Assembly (NCBI RefSeq): GCF_032854445.1
Contig: NC_088295.1
Span: forward strand, 26,335,385-26,399,384
DNA: 64,000 nucleotides
Direction of reading: 5' to 3'
From: Liolophura sinensis
Taxonomy: Eukaryota > Mollusca > Polyplacophora > Chitonida > Chitonidae
Numbering within the stretch: the first letter of the stretch is position 1; every line of letters begins with the position of its first letter. Below, in pieces: positions 1 through 29,339 of the stretch. The notes beneath the pieces are model-generated. The model saw only the letters and a program-made list of their open reading frames with translations. It ran no database searches and was not told the DNA's origin. Both the position numbers and the translations under genes were made by a program.

Positions 1-118
1 AAAATATAAAACAATAAGTAAAAGTTTTTTTCAGATACAGTTTTTAATGGTATTTCTAGTTATGCATGCTTATTTTAATTTTTTCTTTCGCTATAGGTAT
101 GTATTTTTGTCTCAACAG

Positions 119-3100
119 GACTTCAGTCGTTGTGGTTCTACTCACATTATTCGAAGTCAATTCCACGGATGGAATCCTGCGACATTTTGAAAGTATGATC
201 AGAATGCTTGTCCACTCCAACACACCAATAACGCTGTGGAGACACCCGGTAATATCTCTCCCCAAATCTCGGTATTATCTATGAACAAATTTAAAAATAA
301 GGATTCGTCTCTCTTTTCTCACACCGCGTTATTGTCTTAAGTGAGTTACACTGGACATGTAGAGAAATGTAGATGTGTTTACAGATTTCCTCACAATCAC
401 ATGGATGGCAAACCTGTAATATATTACAGAGTTTACAAAATACAATATTCTTATTTTGAACTCAAAAGTGCAAAGTTAATTATTTGGTGTTCGTAAACTT
501 TCTAATATGTCCTCTGTAATATATTGCATCTGTAACAAAAGAATAACAAAAGTGCCTAATTTTATACTTTAGGGCGTTTTACGATAACATAAATTATTAC
601 TTCTAAATCTCACTCTGAAAACAATCGCCATATGCTCTTTGAGTATCAGTGAAAGTACGGGTCCTGCTATGGTTCAAAACGGGTATACAGCTATGTCTTG
701 TTGTTGTTGTTGAATTGTATTTAACATGATTTCAGCTCTGTGTTATGGATCTCGACTCAATCGTACAGGAAGCAATTTGCAGCGCAAGCGCGGAGACCAT
801 TCTGGAAATCCAGCATGAAAATATACAGAATTCGTTTCCGGGAAAGAGTAGACATGAACTCCATCAATATCTCAAAGTAATTGGTTTTCTTGGTTATTTT
901 CGTGGAGTGTTGTATTTAATTACAATTGAATTTCAATTGAATGTCCAAAACTATATTAGTAAAAACATGTTTTTGCCAGAAAAGTTCTTCAGTACTTTGA
1001 ATCAAACATAAGCGGACTGCATCTCGCTTATCAGCAAGTGGGCGCTATATGTGGACTTCAGACATTGTCATAATGCTTTAAAAGATAGCTTGCTCTGATA
1101 TAAGCAATATGCTTCGAAAGCTTTTCGCTCTTTGGAAACGAAACCTTGCTGAACCGCCTTATCACACCATGTAACCAAACCCACTGTGAATCTTCATCCT
1201 TGTCGACTCAGATGAATTTATGGATAGAGTTACTATGAAAATGACGTTAAAACGATATGTTTTGTCACTAAAGATGTAAGCTTCATAAAGCTGTACAAAT
1301 TATTCTCTTCCCCCATCGTTTTCTCAGAATGTTTCAAAATATTTGTCGGAGAGGCGGTTGAAAGGCTTGAAGTCGTGTGCTTGTCTGTAAAACAGTGTAG
1401 AAGAACAGGCTAGAATATTAAATCCCAACTGAGACCAGATAAGCTTGAGGTAGGGTAGGCCTATATTGATAATTTTTTCCCCTGTCAGAGCAGATATATA
1501 TGCATGGTAGTCTGATTTAATTCTACTTAAACTGCAATGAAGGATCGCTGTGCACGGAACCAATCATGCAAGAGGTGTGTGTTTGAATCCAGTTAAAACT
1601 GCCTTTACGTCGGAAAGCTTGACAGGTAATTGTTCAGGTGTGACAACTCCTTACTACTGGTATAGTTTTCTTTACTATATAATATGATTTTATTCACAAT
1701 TGTAGGATCAGGTGATAGCTTCAAGGTTTCGCTCCTACAGCCAGCACTTTTACAGGACATCAAAAATTCTTTCTGACCCCACAGTGACGTCCCAGAATGG
1801 TAATATCAGCACGATGTTAGAGCATCTCAGGTGGGGACACTGTTCACCGGCAGACTTCAGCAAAGTGGATACGTACATCAAGGTGAGATCAGTATAGGAA
1901 ATGCTTCTTTGTGGTGAGGACCACAATAAGGATCAGTCACTCCATGCATAATTTCAGTTTTCCAGTCATTCAAATTGTGTTCAGTATTAAATAGTTGTTA
2001 AATAATGTAATCTGGTGATTCATGATAGCCAAGGAGAATGAATACTCAAACTCAGCAACTGCCATATTAATAGTCATGTTCAGTCAAGTTAACATGTAAG
2101 TTTTGGACGTAAGAAACGTTATATCAGGATTTTATATATTTTAACTGCATCTTACGTTAAAATTATATATAATAATTATGTTGAAATTTTATATAATTTT
2201 AAAAGATTTTGTGTAGCTATTGGGGTTTCATTTCATGCTTAATGACGACTCTGGTTCAAAGTGTGATAACCATTGTTCTATTGCAATAGTTAAGTTGTAC
2301 GTTACTGCTGTAATTCTTCAACTTTTTCGCATGTGTGCAAGGTGTTTATTCAGGCATATTCTGAGAACATTATTCTGCTTAGTCCTGAAATTTGTCAACC
2401 AACCAATATAGTGTGGTCTCACAAATTAAAATTAGGTTGACTGATACATTAAAAAGGTGCGTAAATCTCATTGAAAGTTGACCTTTCATATGTGAAAAGG
2501 TTGGGGAATTAGGGTAGTCAATAGTAAGATGTAGCTGATAAGATAATCACAAAGGCAGGAATGAACAATAGGCTTCACAGCTTAGGCCCGAATTACTTTA
2601 GACGAGTAAGGTTCCCCATTTTATTGACTGTTCCAAGCGTTACTGACGATGTAATATTATTCTTTCAAAAATTAAAGCGTCTAAGATGTAATTATGAAAA
2701 TATATAGACACTACTTCATGATTAGTTATCCTGATTTATGACGATTTAGTGTAACGAACTTTGGTTTGGATAAGGTTGGTGTTCCAGCTTAACGTTTACT
2801 CCTGTTGCTATCTTGACAGTCTTCACCCTCCTCCTTAGTCAAAAACTTCTGGCTGGTCTGGGGACATGAACAACTGGCCCTGAAAATATTTCCTGTTGCT
2901 AAAGTTGCACGTGAGCCTCGATGTTTCCAGTTGTCCAATCACAACTCAACGGCAGTTCTCAGCGACAGCAGGGTGTCTGTTGCACATGTATCAATAAAGG
3001 AAGGTCTGAAAAACATAATAGATAGCCTTAAGCAACAGGAGCCTCATGGTCAAACAGGTAACTGGACACACATTTATACTTATTTATTTATTTATTTATT

Positions 3101-5289
3101 TTATTGCTTTAATTAACGCCACAGTCGAGAATGTTTTACTTATTCGAAGACAGCCTTTTCTGTAAATTGGCGGAGGAAACCGGAGTGTCCGAGTAATGAA
3201 CCACCGGTCTGTGGTAAGTTACTGGCAAACATTTGCACTTGTGACATACGTCATACTGGTGGACGATAAGCGCGTTCCGGCGAAATAGATGTAAGATCGC
3301 ATAATCTTACTAATGTATAAGTGATTGTAATCTATAATTTATGTATATATATCACCGTATACTCAACTTTCACTTGTACACTTAAAAATTAACCTCTTAA
3401 TTTAAAGGAAAGTTTGTCGCCTGAGTGATGCCAGAATGTATTCTGTTATTGTTACACAATATTCTGTCATATTCAACAGAATATTCTGTTAGTCTGACAG
3501 AATCTTTATGTTGAAATAATAGAACATTGGTGTTCTATTTAACAGAATAATCTGCTGCAGTAGCAGAACACATTTTAGCATCACAGATTTTCTGTTAAAT
3601 TTACAGATTGTGTTTTTTTTTTTTTGAGTGTACAGTGGTGGAACGGGTTATGGGTGAAGGCATTAGACCGAGTCCGAGCACCTCTTCCCTATAGACAAAG
3701 GTCTTGCAGCAACCTGCGGATGGTCGTGGGTTTCCTCTCACCGTAATGTTGGCCGTCGTCGTAATGAAATATTCTTGAGTACGGCGTAAAACACCAATCA
3801 AATAAATAAGTAAATAAATATAGACACAGGCTTTGCAGAGGGTCATATGAAAAACCACTGAAATGGCTCTGTCTTGCATGAAAGATATTATCTTTTTAGG
3901 TATGAATGAGGGTGATGAGAAATGTGCGCAATGTTCCTGCTGCGCTTATGTACATTCTACATCTTCGCCGTCAGCGACATCACCATCACAAAACAGTAAG
4001 TCATTGGATGATCACCGGGGAAAACCTTCACAAACACGTTAATGCTGATTCGGATCCAAGCTAATGCACGTGCATTAAGGGTTCCCTTTCGAGTTACTGC
4101 ATCATGTGTTCATCTGCTAACGTCTATTTTGAAAGACTGATTATGGCCACCTATATTCTGCCACTTTTTAAGCACTTACATGAACAGATGGAATTACACC
4201 TTAACAGAGATAAATTGACAAAAGGGCATATTTCACGGGTTAGGTGTGACCACTTACCAATTATCACACTGTTGTCTTCACTCTGGATTTACACTTTATG
4301 CTTTAAGTCTTCGTTATCTTAGACATAAGGAAAAGGGACAAGACACATGAGGTGAACAATGAATTTATAGATTCTTCCGCTCATTGGCTTTAGTGACGAT
4401 AAACAGCAGGACGCTCAAATGGCCGCTTAATTGAGCAATTCGTTGCAGGACATTTTTCCTTTGCCAATATGGCAATCAAGTCTGTATCTTAAACGAGGGA
4501 AAGTGTGTCAGTAACTTGCCATAGGTTTACCTCGATCACTACAATTTCCTCCACCCATAAAATTGAACACCTACGTACCAAAACTAACAATTCTTCTAAT
4601 GTTGTGTTAAAAACAATAAAATAGAATAAATATGTACCAATCGAGATCGACGTTTGCCACACAAGACAATCAGTGGCCACAGAAACGAAATACTTCCCAT
4701 CACTCCCTTCCTGTTGCGTCGGAATAACGCACCAGTGATTATTACGAGTCCATGTTGGCTCCCTCTTCAGTCGTCAGTGGTAAGGCCTGACAGCAACCTG
4801 CGGATGGTCGTGGGTTGTGCTCGAGCTCTGCCCGGTTTCCTCCCACCGTATAACGCTGACGTCGTATAAGTGAAACAGTCTTGAGTGAGGCATGAAAAAC
4901 CCATTAAATAAAAACCTTACGTTTAATCTGATGGGGTCATTCTCAAAGTAACTCAGCCTTTTATTCTTCTAGAGTCAGAGCGGGGAAATTCGGCATTTCA
5001 CCGACCGCGTGCTACAAGGAAAGTCCGACAGTCCACTACCCCATACAGCGATGCCTTGAAAGCTGTGGCTGTTTCACCCTACAGACAGGAAAGCTGCAAA
5101 AAGTTCATAGCTTACGAGCAAAAAGAGTCTGTTTTCGGCAGCATGAATAGAGGGAACTCGGTGTTGGACAGAAGGTCCTGTTATCCACAGAAAATGCCAC
5201 ACCTTCACAGTCTGTATTGTGATTTCTTCGGAACTAAAGTTAACACAGCCTCCTCTTCCGCAGAGCCATCAAGTACAACTTCACTCTGA
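119..5289 (+). CDS. Unrecognised protein, 3' part of a six-exon gene
   Basis: I do not recognise this protein. Exons are 119-248 (tentative), 736-876, 1706-1882, 2931-3057, 3900-3995 and 4973-5289, ending in TGA. Intron phases agree throughout (0, 0, 0, 1, 1) and every junction is GT-AG, which is the main support for a real gene. The first part looks helical and globular (LRHFESMIRMLVHS, then VMDLDSIVQEAIC and HYR-type basic helices such as ASRFRSYSQHFYR). The fifth exon is Cys-rich (EKCAQCSCCAYVHS) and the last is basic and Ser-rich, probably disordered. The true start may lie left of the window. Alternatively translation could begin at ATG 745, giving about 282 aa. An alternative acceptor at 97 would lengthen the first exon in the same frame. 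AATAAA at 5308-5313 is a plausible polyadenylation signal. No motif gives a function. Confidence 0.68.
249..735 (+). other. Intron, no recognisable content
   Basis: AT-rich intron between the tentative first exon and the exon at 736. I see no repeat family, RNA gene or second open frame in it. Confidence 0.5.
1372..1440. repeat. Dispersed repeat, 69 bp, copy 1
   Basis: This intronic segment matches 51222-51288 almost base for base (TCGTGTGCTTGTCTGTAAAA onward; one clear substitution, GTGTAGAAG versus GTGTAAAAG). It probably belongs to a longer interspersed element whose other parts have diverged or been cut off. Confidence 0.7.
2305..2517. repeat. Dispersed repeat, about 215 bp, copy 1
   Basis: Intronic stretch starting TGTAATTCTTCAACTTTTTC and ending near GTGAAAAGGTTGGGG. 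It aligns end to end with 17401-17620 in intron 10 of the GH31 gene, with many substitutions and small indels. Both copies lie in the same orientation. It is an old interspersed element of unknown class; no ORF or terminal repeat is visible. Confidence 0.65.
3077..3290 (-). repeat. Family A SINE, minus strand, diverged
   Basis: Reversed (ATTT)n tail at 3077-3103, followed by degraded reverse-complement matches to the family A tail and body (GGAGGAAACCGG, the complement of CCGGTTTCCTCC). It starts about 20 bases after the donor of the exon ending at 3057. Confidence 0.5.
3415..3625. repeat. AT-rich element of alternating ACAGAAT / ATTCTGT words
   Basis: About 200 bases built from ATTCTGT and ACAGAAT words in both orientations (for example ACAGAATATTCTGT near 3475-3490), ending in CAGATTGTG and a T14 run. 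The internal dyads suggest part of a transposon with structured ends. I cannot assign a family. Confidence 0.45.
3635..3821 (+). repeat. Family A SINE, truncated head
   Basis: Contains GCAGCAACCTGCGGATGGTC, GTGGGTTTCCTCTCACC and the tail TTCTTGAGTACGGCGTAAAA followed by CACCAATCAAATAAATAAG. The tRNA-like head is mostly missing or diverged. Confidence 0.8.
4735..4914 (+). repeat. Family A SINE, 3' two-thirds
   Basis: Matches the family body (CAGCAACCTGCGGATGGTCG, GCCCGGTTTCCTCCCACC) and a diverged tail (TCTTGAGTGAGGCATGAAAA then CCCATTAAATAAAAA). It lies about 60 bases upstream of the acceptor of the last exon of gene 1. Confidence 0.75.
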
Positions 5290-5307
5290 CCTTTTGACTT
5301 GATCTGG

Positions 5308-5313
5308 AATAAA
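5308..5313 (+). terminator. Candidate polyadenylation signal of gene 1
   Basis: AATAAA hexamer 19 bases after the TGA stop at 5287-5289. This would make a very short 3' UTR. Confidence 0.4.
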
Positions 5314-5469
5314 ACCTGCAGATAACCTTAGATCTTTTGGTGTTTATTTGATCATTGTTCTCTTTCGATTGAATGGTTTGGGCAGTTTGGGTTGAATTTT
5401 GGCTGTCTAGGAACAGGCCTTTGCTGGCGCGTCGCAGTAGATTAACCTATGACCAGTGAGGTGGCATAC

Positions 5470-5645
5470 TCCAATCCAGCATTATAGTTCAAGCCGTTTG
5501 CCAATGAAGTGACTGCCTGCACGGAGCGGGCCATGATCTACTCTTATCAGCGCTTGCATTAGTTCCCTCTACCATACTCCTGGCTGTCGTCGTACGAGTG
5601 AAATATTCTTCATTCCGGCGTACAACATCAAACAAAAAAAATAAA
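5470..5645 (+). repeat. Family A SINE, strongly diverged
   Basis: Recognisable by CTGTCGTCGTACGAGTGAAA and TATTCTTCATTCCGGCGTAC followed by an A-rich tail. The body is degraded. Confidence 0.6.
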
Positions 5646-5669
5646 ACAGATAACCAAACAGATAAAAAT

Positions 5670-5915
5670 CTAAATGAGACACACGAGGTGCGGGTTCAAA
5701 ACCACCCTTGGACAGAGAATTTCCAGTTTGCCTTGATCTCGTTGTTTATGGGGCCTTAGTCGACGAAGCTCGTGTGGCTGTTTCCGCAGTCTGACGTTCG
5801 TTGAAGACAACTTGTCTTCATTATAGGTGTGTCGTGTGTTAGTTTCCTCCACTCACAAAACTGACCGTCATCTTATAAGTGAAAAATAATTGAGTATGGA
5901 GTTAAACCACTACAA
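5670..5915 (+). repeat. Family A-related SINE, diverged
   Basis: Contains a tRNA-like B-box region (GGTGCGGGTTCAAAACC) and a tail related to family A (TCTTATAAGTGAAAAATAAT then TGAGTATGGAGTTAAACCAC). The body between them differs from the standard family A copies. Confidence 0.5.
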
Positions 5916-7030
5916 AGCTTATCCAAGGGCAATGCATTTCTCCTGATTTTCTTGATTCCTACACCAGTAAACGGCTAACTGTTACACTACATGTCGTCGC
6001 TGCCCAGGTTTTCTCCTTTAGGCTGTGATATTTTATATTTATGCATAAACCATGATTCTCCTGGTGGACTAAACATCTCCCAGGCTTGCATGTTCCCTTT
6101 ACATCTTGCTACTATATAATGGCCCTGTTAAGTTTATGATAATTTCCTGTCTCATAAATGATAATGTTCTAGTTATAATACAGTAACACATGACTTACGA
6201 GTAAAACAAGCTCAAATTCACAATAGCTGTGACGTCCCGTCGAAGTAGTCTTGATCTAAATTAAAAGACAGGCCGTCGAAAACTGTCTTTACAAAGTTTT
6301 ATGAATGTGGAGCTGATCAACTAGAACCAGTTTAACGCAGGCGATCAGAGCGGCGCGTAAACAAGTGGTCATATTGTGATTGCACGACTCTTCATCGCTA
6401 AGTTACAGGAGACGTGGGCTCCATGCCATTTCCCTATGGCTGTTTCCACGATGGGCTATCGTTCTCGAGGCCTTTTGGCAATAAGCGGTCAATGGTGTTC
6501 CCTTTTGTAGACTGACAAAGTGTTTACTAAATACAACTTTTCTTCCACAAATATGATTTGGGATAAACGTAGAAGTTCTTCAAGATAACTGGCGAAAGAA
6601 AGGTGTTTTTGTTATCCCTTGCACTAAAACAAAATCAATTTAAAAAAGAGGATGACGGATGGAGTTGAAATTTATCAATTTTACACGAGTTTTTATGTTT
6701 GTGTGCATTTACTAGTGATGACACATGGGAGCACCTACCTGAAATGGATAGCTGAGGTGACTATCGGAGTAGGCCTACGTACGGACACACGTTACTTGGC
6801 GAAAAGTAACGTGTATTGTGAACAGGACGGGAAGTAAGACTGCAGAGGTGTTCAATGTAAGCTTGTGGAACAAGACAAGGTTCATTTAATATCAGGCCTA
6901 CACTGAATTCCCTCTTTATCGTATTGTTGGGTAGAAACACAAACCAACAGAAAAAAAGAGAGAGAGAGAGACAAAAACGGGCAACATGGTCGGCACGGTA
7001 GTAGCCTACATTGTTACAGCTGCTGTCAGC
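5916..7030. other. Intergenic, nothing recognised
   Basis: Intergenic DNA between gene 1 and the GH31 gene. I see no exon-like frame with splice sites and no clear repeat, apart from a short GA run at 6950-6972. Confidence 0.5.
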
Positions 7031-7034
7031 TTCG

Positions 7035-7133
7035 CACGTGGAAACTAGGGCTAGCCTAGTTACCGCCGGCATCATCTGAATATCTTATGAACACGTGACT
7101 GAACGTGATTGTCATGTGATACAAAGATGGCGG
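7035..7133 (+). promoter_or_regulatory. Candidate TATA-less promoter with CACGTG and YY1-like sites
   Basis: Within 100 bases lie CACGTG (7035-7040), CACGTGAC (7092-7099), TCATGTGA (7112-7119) and AAGATGGCGG (7124-7133). The last matches the known YY1 consensus often seen at TATA-less starts. CACGTGAC matches 8 of 10 positions of the vertebrate CLEAR element (GTCACGTGAC) bound by TFEB/TFE3. The cluster is 414 bases upstream of the GH31 start codon, so transcription may begin near 7130. Function is inferred from motif matches only. Confidence 0.4.
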
Positions 7134-7546
7134 GAGGACAAGGCTTCGAATTCATGCGACGAACTCGGTTCTCCTAAGTCATGGAGAGTTTATTTGACTG
7201 GTTTCGATTTACTTTTTGTAATGTAACTAGCACAATACAATCAACTCTTTCAAAGGAGCGATAAAATGTAGTGGTGGCGTGGTTATCAGATGATATAGAG
7301 GAATGAGAACATTTTATCGGTGGATTATCAGCAGGCCCTACTTTGTATCATAGATCTGTCAAATCAGCTGACAGTGGTTGTCTGTGTGTGCATGTGTAGA
7401 TATGGATTGATTTGAAGCCCTGAACAACACTATTGTTATAGTGGGTTGGCTTTGCACTCTGTACGAATCAAACTGAAGCTTAGGGTTAGAGAGCTGAGGG
7501 GAGTGTCACTCGGCCTGGCTATACTGAATCTAATTCTGTTTTGATC

Positions 7547-26171
<18,625 letters not shown>

Positions 26172-26262
26172 AGTTCTGAAGAGTTGGAGAAGATGGTTTA
26201 TCAAGCCAGGCTTTGAGTTTGATCCCCATTCTAGTCAGGGTTTGGAATCATACTGACTGTTA

Positions 26263-26708
26263 AGCCCAGCGTACACGGACAACATTTGTTGTCGAAAACT
26301 GGATTTTTTTATCCAGACAACTAAAATTCTTCGCAATTAACTCATGCGCGGGTAACCACAACTGCGTCTGGAACACTTGATCCAAAGATTCATCTTGTTT
26401 AATTTTGAGCATCAAAAAATCCAGAAACAAATAAGCCGGGAACATAACTTCGCTTTTCTGCGGGCAGTCTGGATCTTGTGAGGTCGTTGCCATTGACATC
26501 GACCAGTCAGCCTCTATGGAAATGTCATTACATTACAAACAAAATGGAAACTGTAACCACTTTTTGGGGTAACATGACCTGGGCCGTATAATGTGACAGT
26601 CTTTCGCCGCTGGAAATGTTGCTCATGTGCGGATAACCAATATCCCGGATCATTCGACATCGAGATCTGAAAGTCCGATTTCGAACAAATGTCCGTGTGG
26701 GCTGGGCA
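26263..26708. mobile_element. PIF/Harbinger-like MITE, 446 bp
   Basis: Imperfect terminal inverted repeats AGCCCAGCGTACACGGACA (left) and TGCCCAGCCCACACGGACA (right, reverse complement) flanked by a 3-bp TTA duplication (26260-26262 and 26709-26711). A TWA target duplication is characteristic of PIF/Harbinger elements. No intact transposase frame is present. It begins 92 bases after the GH31 stop and so may sit inside that gene's 3' UTR. Confidence 0.75.
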
Positions 26709-27602
26709 TTAGGATGTTGACTTCGTGTATATTATAGGCTTTGAATTATAGAAATTTTAACGTGTATGTCTACGATTAATTGAAATTTGCGTGTACCAAA
26801 TAGAAATTGCTGATGACTTTGCCAATGTTCTGTGATCTAAAAATCTATGGGCAGCTTGTGTAAGTGACAGGACTGGATGTCATAAGCAATCAGCATAATT
26901 GTATTGCTCATAATGGTACAGAATTTCAAATGTTATTTTGTATTGTTTTTTGTATTGTTCTAGTTTTAAATGTTTAAATGCTTTTGTCAGTGCTATTTTT
27001 TTTTTTTTTGAAATCGTACACATACTTTACTTCTCCAAGCATTCCATAAATTAACTGGGTTAACCTTTTTACGAAACTCTAAATTTGGACAATCCAATGG
27101 AAGAGTTAAGACGAGCATGTGTGCGAGTGTTTTCATGGGAGTTGTTAAAGATATTGCTTGACTCCAATGGTGCTGACAATTATTACCTGTCTGACGCTAT
27201 TGTTTCAATTATAATGGCTTTTATCAAGTATTATAATAAATTTGCTTCAGAGTTAAACTGTCTGTTTCTTTCTTGTGGAATTATTTAATTTTTACCATTC
27301 AAATCCACTATAGCAGTGTGCTCAGGGTTACAGTGACCCAGTTGTTGTCAGCGTCATATGCAAAGATGAGAAGCTCAGTCCAGTCACTATGACTATCACC
27401 AAGACTATGTTTGTTGCCCAGCAAACAGCGATGCAGTGTCTTATCTTGTGTCAGGGCAAACTGTGCCACAGTCATCATTCAATGGGGCAGCATTTTAATT
27501 ACATCTCCTTGAAGTTTTATTCAATACTCTGTAATTTTTCACTTATATGTGTATGAAGAAAATCAGCATTCTTGCCCGATAGAAGCAGAGCCTTAAGGCT
27601 CG

Positions 27603-28162
27603 ATGCTTATGCAAACTGACATTGTTGATAGTATGGAGATAGATAACCATGGAATTTCAAAATTAAAACAGAAAGTTGCAGAAAGTCGGCTGGAGAATAA
27701 AAAACTTAATGAACGTGTGTCGTTTCTGGAACAAGGCAACGGCCTACTGAACAGTAGGATTCTACACCAAGAACGCTACAGTAGATCGCATAATCTTCGT
27801 TTTGGGGAAATCGCGGAAACAGACGGTGAAAATGTAAATTACATTATTCAGAAAATTTGAATCTCCCCCGAACTTTTATTCAGAATGCACACACAGTTGT
27901 CCCTCATAAACCGGACCGCACGCGCCACATACTTGTTAAGGTTGTGCACAAACCTGAACGTCAGCAAATACTAATCACTTGCCGTAAAGTGCTATTAAAT
28001 GACCCAACATTTGTCATGGAAGATCTTATTCCGAAAGACAGAAAAAGCAAGACTTTCTTTAGGGTCTACATTAATAAATGCTACCATGAGGGTAAAAAAG
28101 TCCGATTTGTGAACGGCAAGTTATATGTGAACGATAGGGAAGAGAAACAGTGTGATGTGTGA
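27603..28162 (+). pseudogene. LINE ORF1 remnant (coiled coil plus nucleic-acid-binding domain)
   Basis: The first frame holds a coiled-coil segment (KLKQKVAESRLENKKLNERV) and the ERYSRSHNLRF motif typical of ORF1p RNA-binding domains. A stop near 27858 and a frame change follow. The second frame (27857-28162) continues with HILVKVVHKPERQQIL and FFRVYINKCYHEGKKVRFVN, the C-terminal domain. Together they look like one ORF1 broken once. Confidence 0.75.
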
Positions 28163-28695
28163 ATTTTTTCAGTGCAACCAGTTAAAGTATCTCTCCTACA
28201 AGATCTTTGAACAGATGTGTGCATGCACACAAACTTAATTCATTCACAGTGGTGAATACTTAAAATGTGTACTCATGCCTAACCGGGATGCACTGGCCGG
28301 CCCGTGTAAATATCATGCTTTGTAAACCCAGCCCTAATTGTGTTGAATGTGTTTTCTTGTTTTCATGCACCTTACGCACGAAACATATTGCAGGCTTGCT
28401 ACAGTTATGTAACTGTTTTGCCCCAACGTTATGCACCGAACTATGCACTGAATTGTTGTTTATTGTTTGCTCTGAATGCTCTCAAACTGTGTTATATAAC
28501 CTCCTGGCTTCCGCTGCCTCAAAACACTACGTACTTCTCATGCCATGAATATCCCTGCCGATTTGCTGGATATCAAGCTTGTGTACTTATTTTGATTCTG
28601 CGGTGCCTCATTGGCGCATGTTTTCGGTGTACTATTCTATCTGGGCAGCTAATGGTAATATCTTCTTGGACTTGCAATGATAGATGATGAAATAA

Positions 28696-29067
28696 GTGAT
28701 CCTGAGGCTAGCTTCACATTTACCTTTCTATTTACATGAATGTGTTAGTACTTATCTCAGGGAAGACTTGAGTAGTATCGATGAAAATGGTAATTTTGAA
28801 TGTCTGTTTATTCAGTGTGTCACAGGTGGAATTAGTTATCTGGTTGGAAATATATATAGGGCCTCCGGTACAGATGTCAATATTTTTAATGAACATTTAT
28901 TGTCTGTTCTCAAAATATGTGGAAATGAAAGGAAAAAATGTATTATCATGGGTCACTATAATTTAGACCTTTTTAAAGGTGATATGCATCACCCAACTAA
29001 ATCCTTTCTTGAAATAATGAAATCGTTAATAATTATAATTATAATTGACAATTTTTTTTCTTCATGA
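28696..29067 (+). pseudogene. LINE ORF2 endonuclease fragment
   Basis: Shows the middle of an exonuclease-endonuclease-phosphatase domain: NGNFECLFIQ, GNIYRASGTDVNIFNEHLLS and CIIMGHYNLDL. The last normally reads GDxN, so the catalytic Asp is replaced by His. The N-terminal part of the domain is not recognisable. Confidence 0.8.
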
Positions 29068-29339
29068 TTCAAGTCTTCTATGAGGAATTTTACTAACGGA
29101 TGTTACAGATCACTTTCAACTTTTTTATATAATAAAAGCTGGCCAGCATAAAATGATGCCAGCACAGCAAAACGTCAGCTATGGTAAGTTTACGCCAATG
29201 GAAAAGGAACGCTTTTGCCAACAAATTAGAGCCACAAACTGGGATAATATGACTGACTAATCAAGATACAAATTCGGCACTCTGTAACTTTTCGGACCAG
29301 TTTACTTCACTATATGACGGATGTTTTCCAGTAACAACC

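Noticed and set aside
27085-27288. Open frame MDNPMEELRRACVRVFSWEL upstream of the LINE ORF1
   Set aside because: Could be LINE 5' sequence, but it shows no recognisable domain and no continuity with ORF1, so it was left out of the LINE core.
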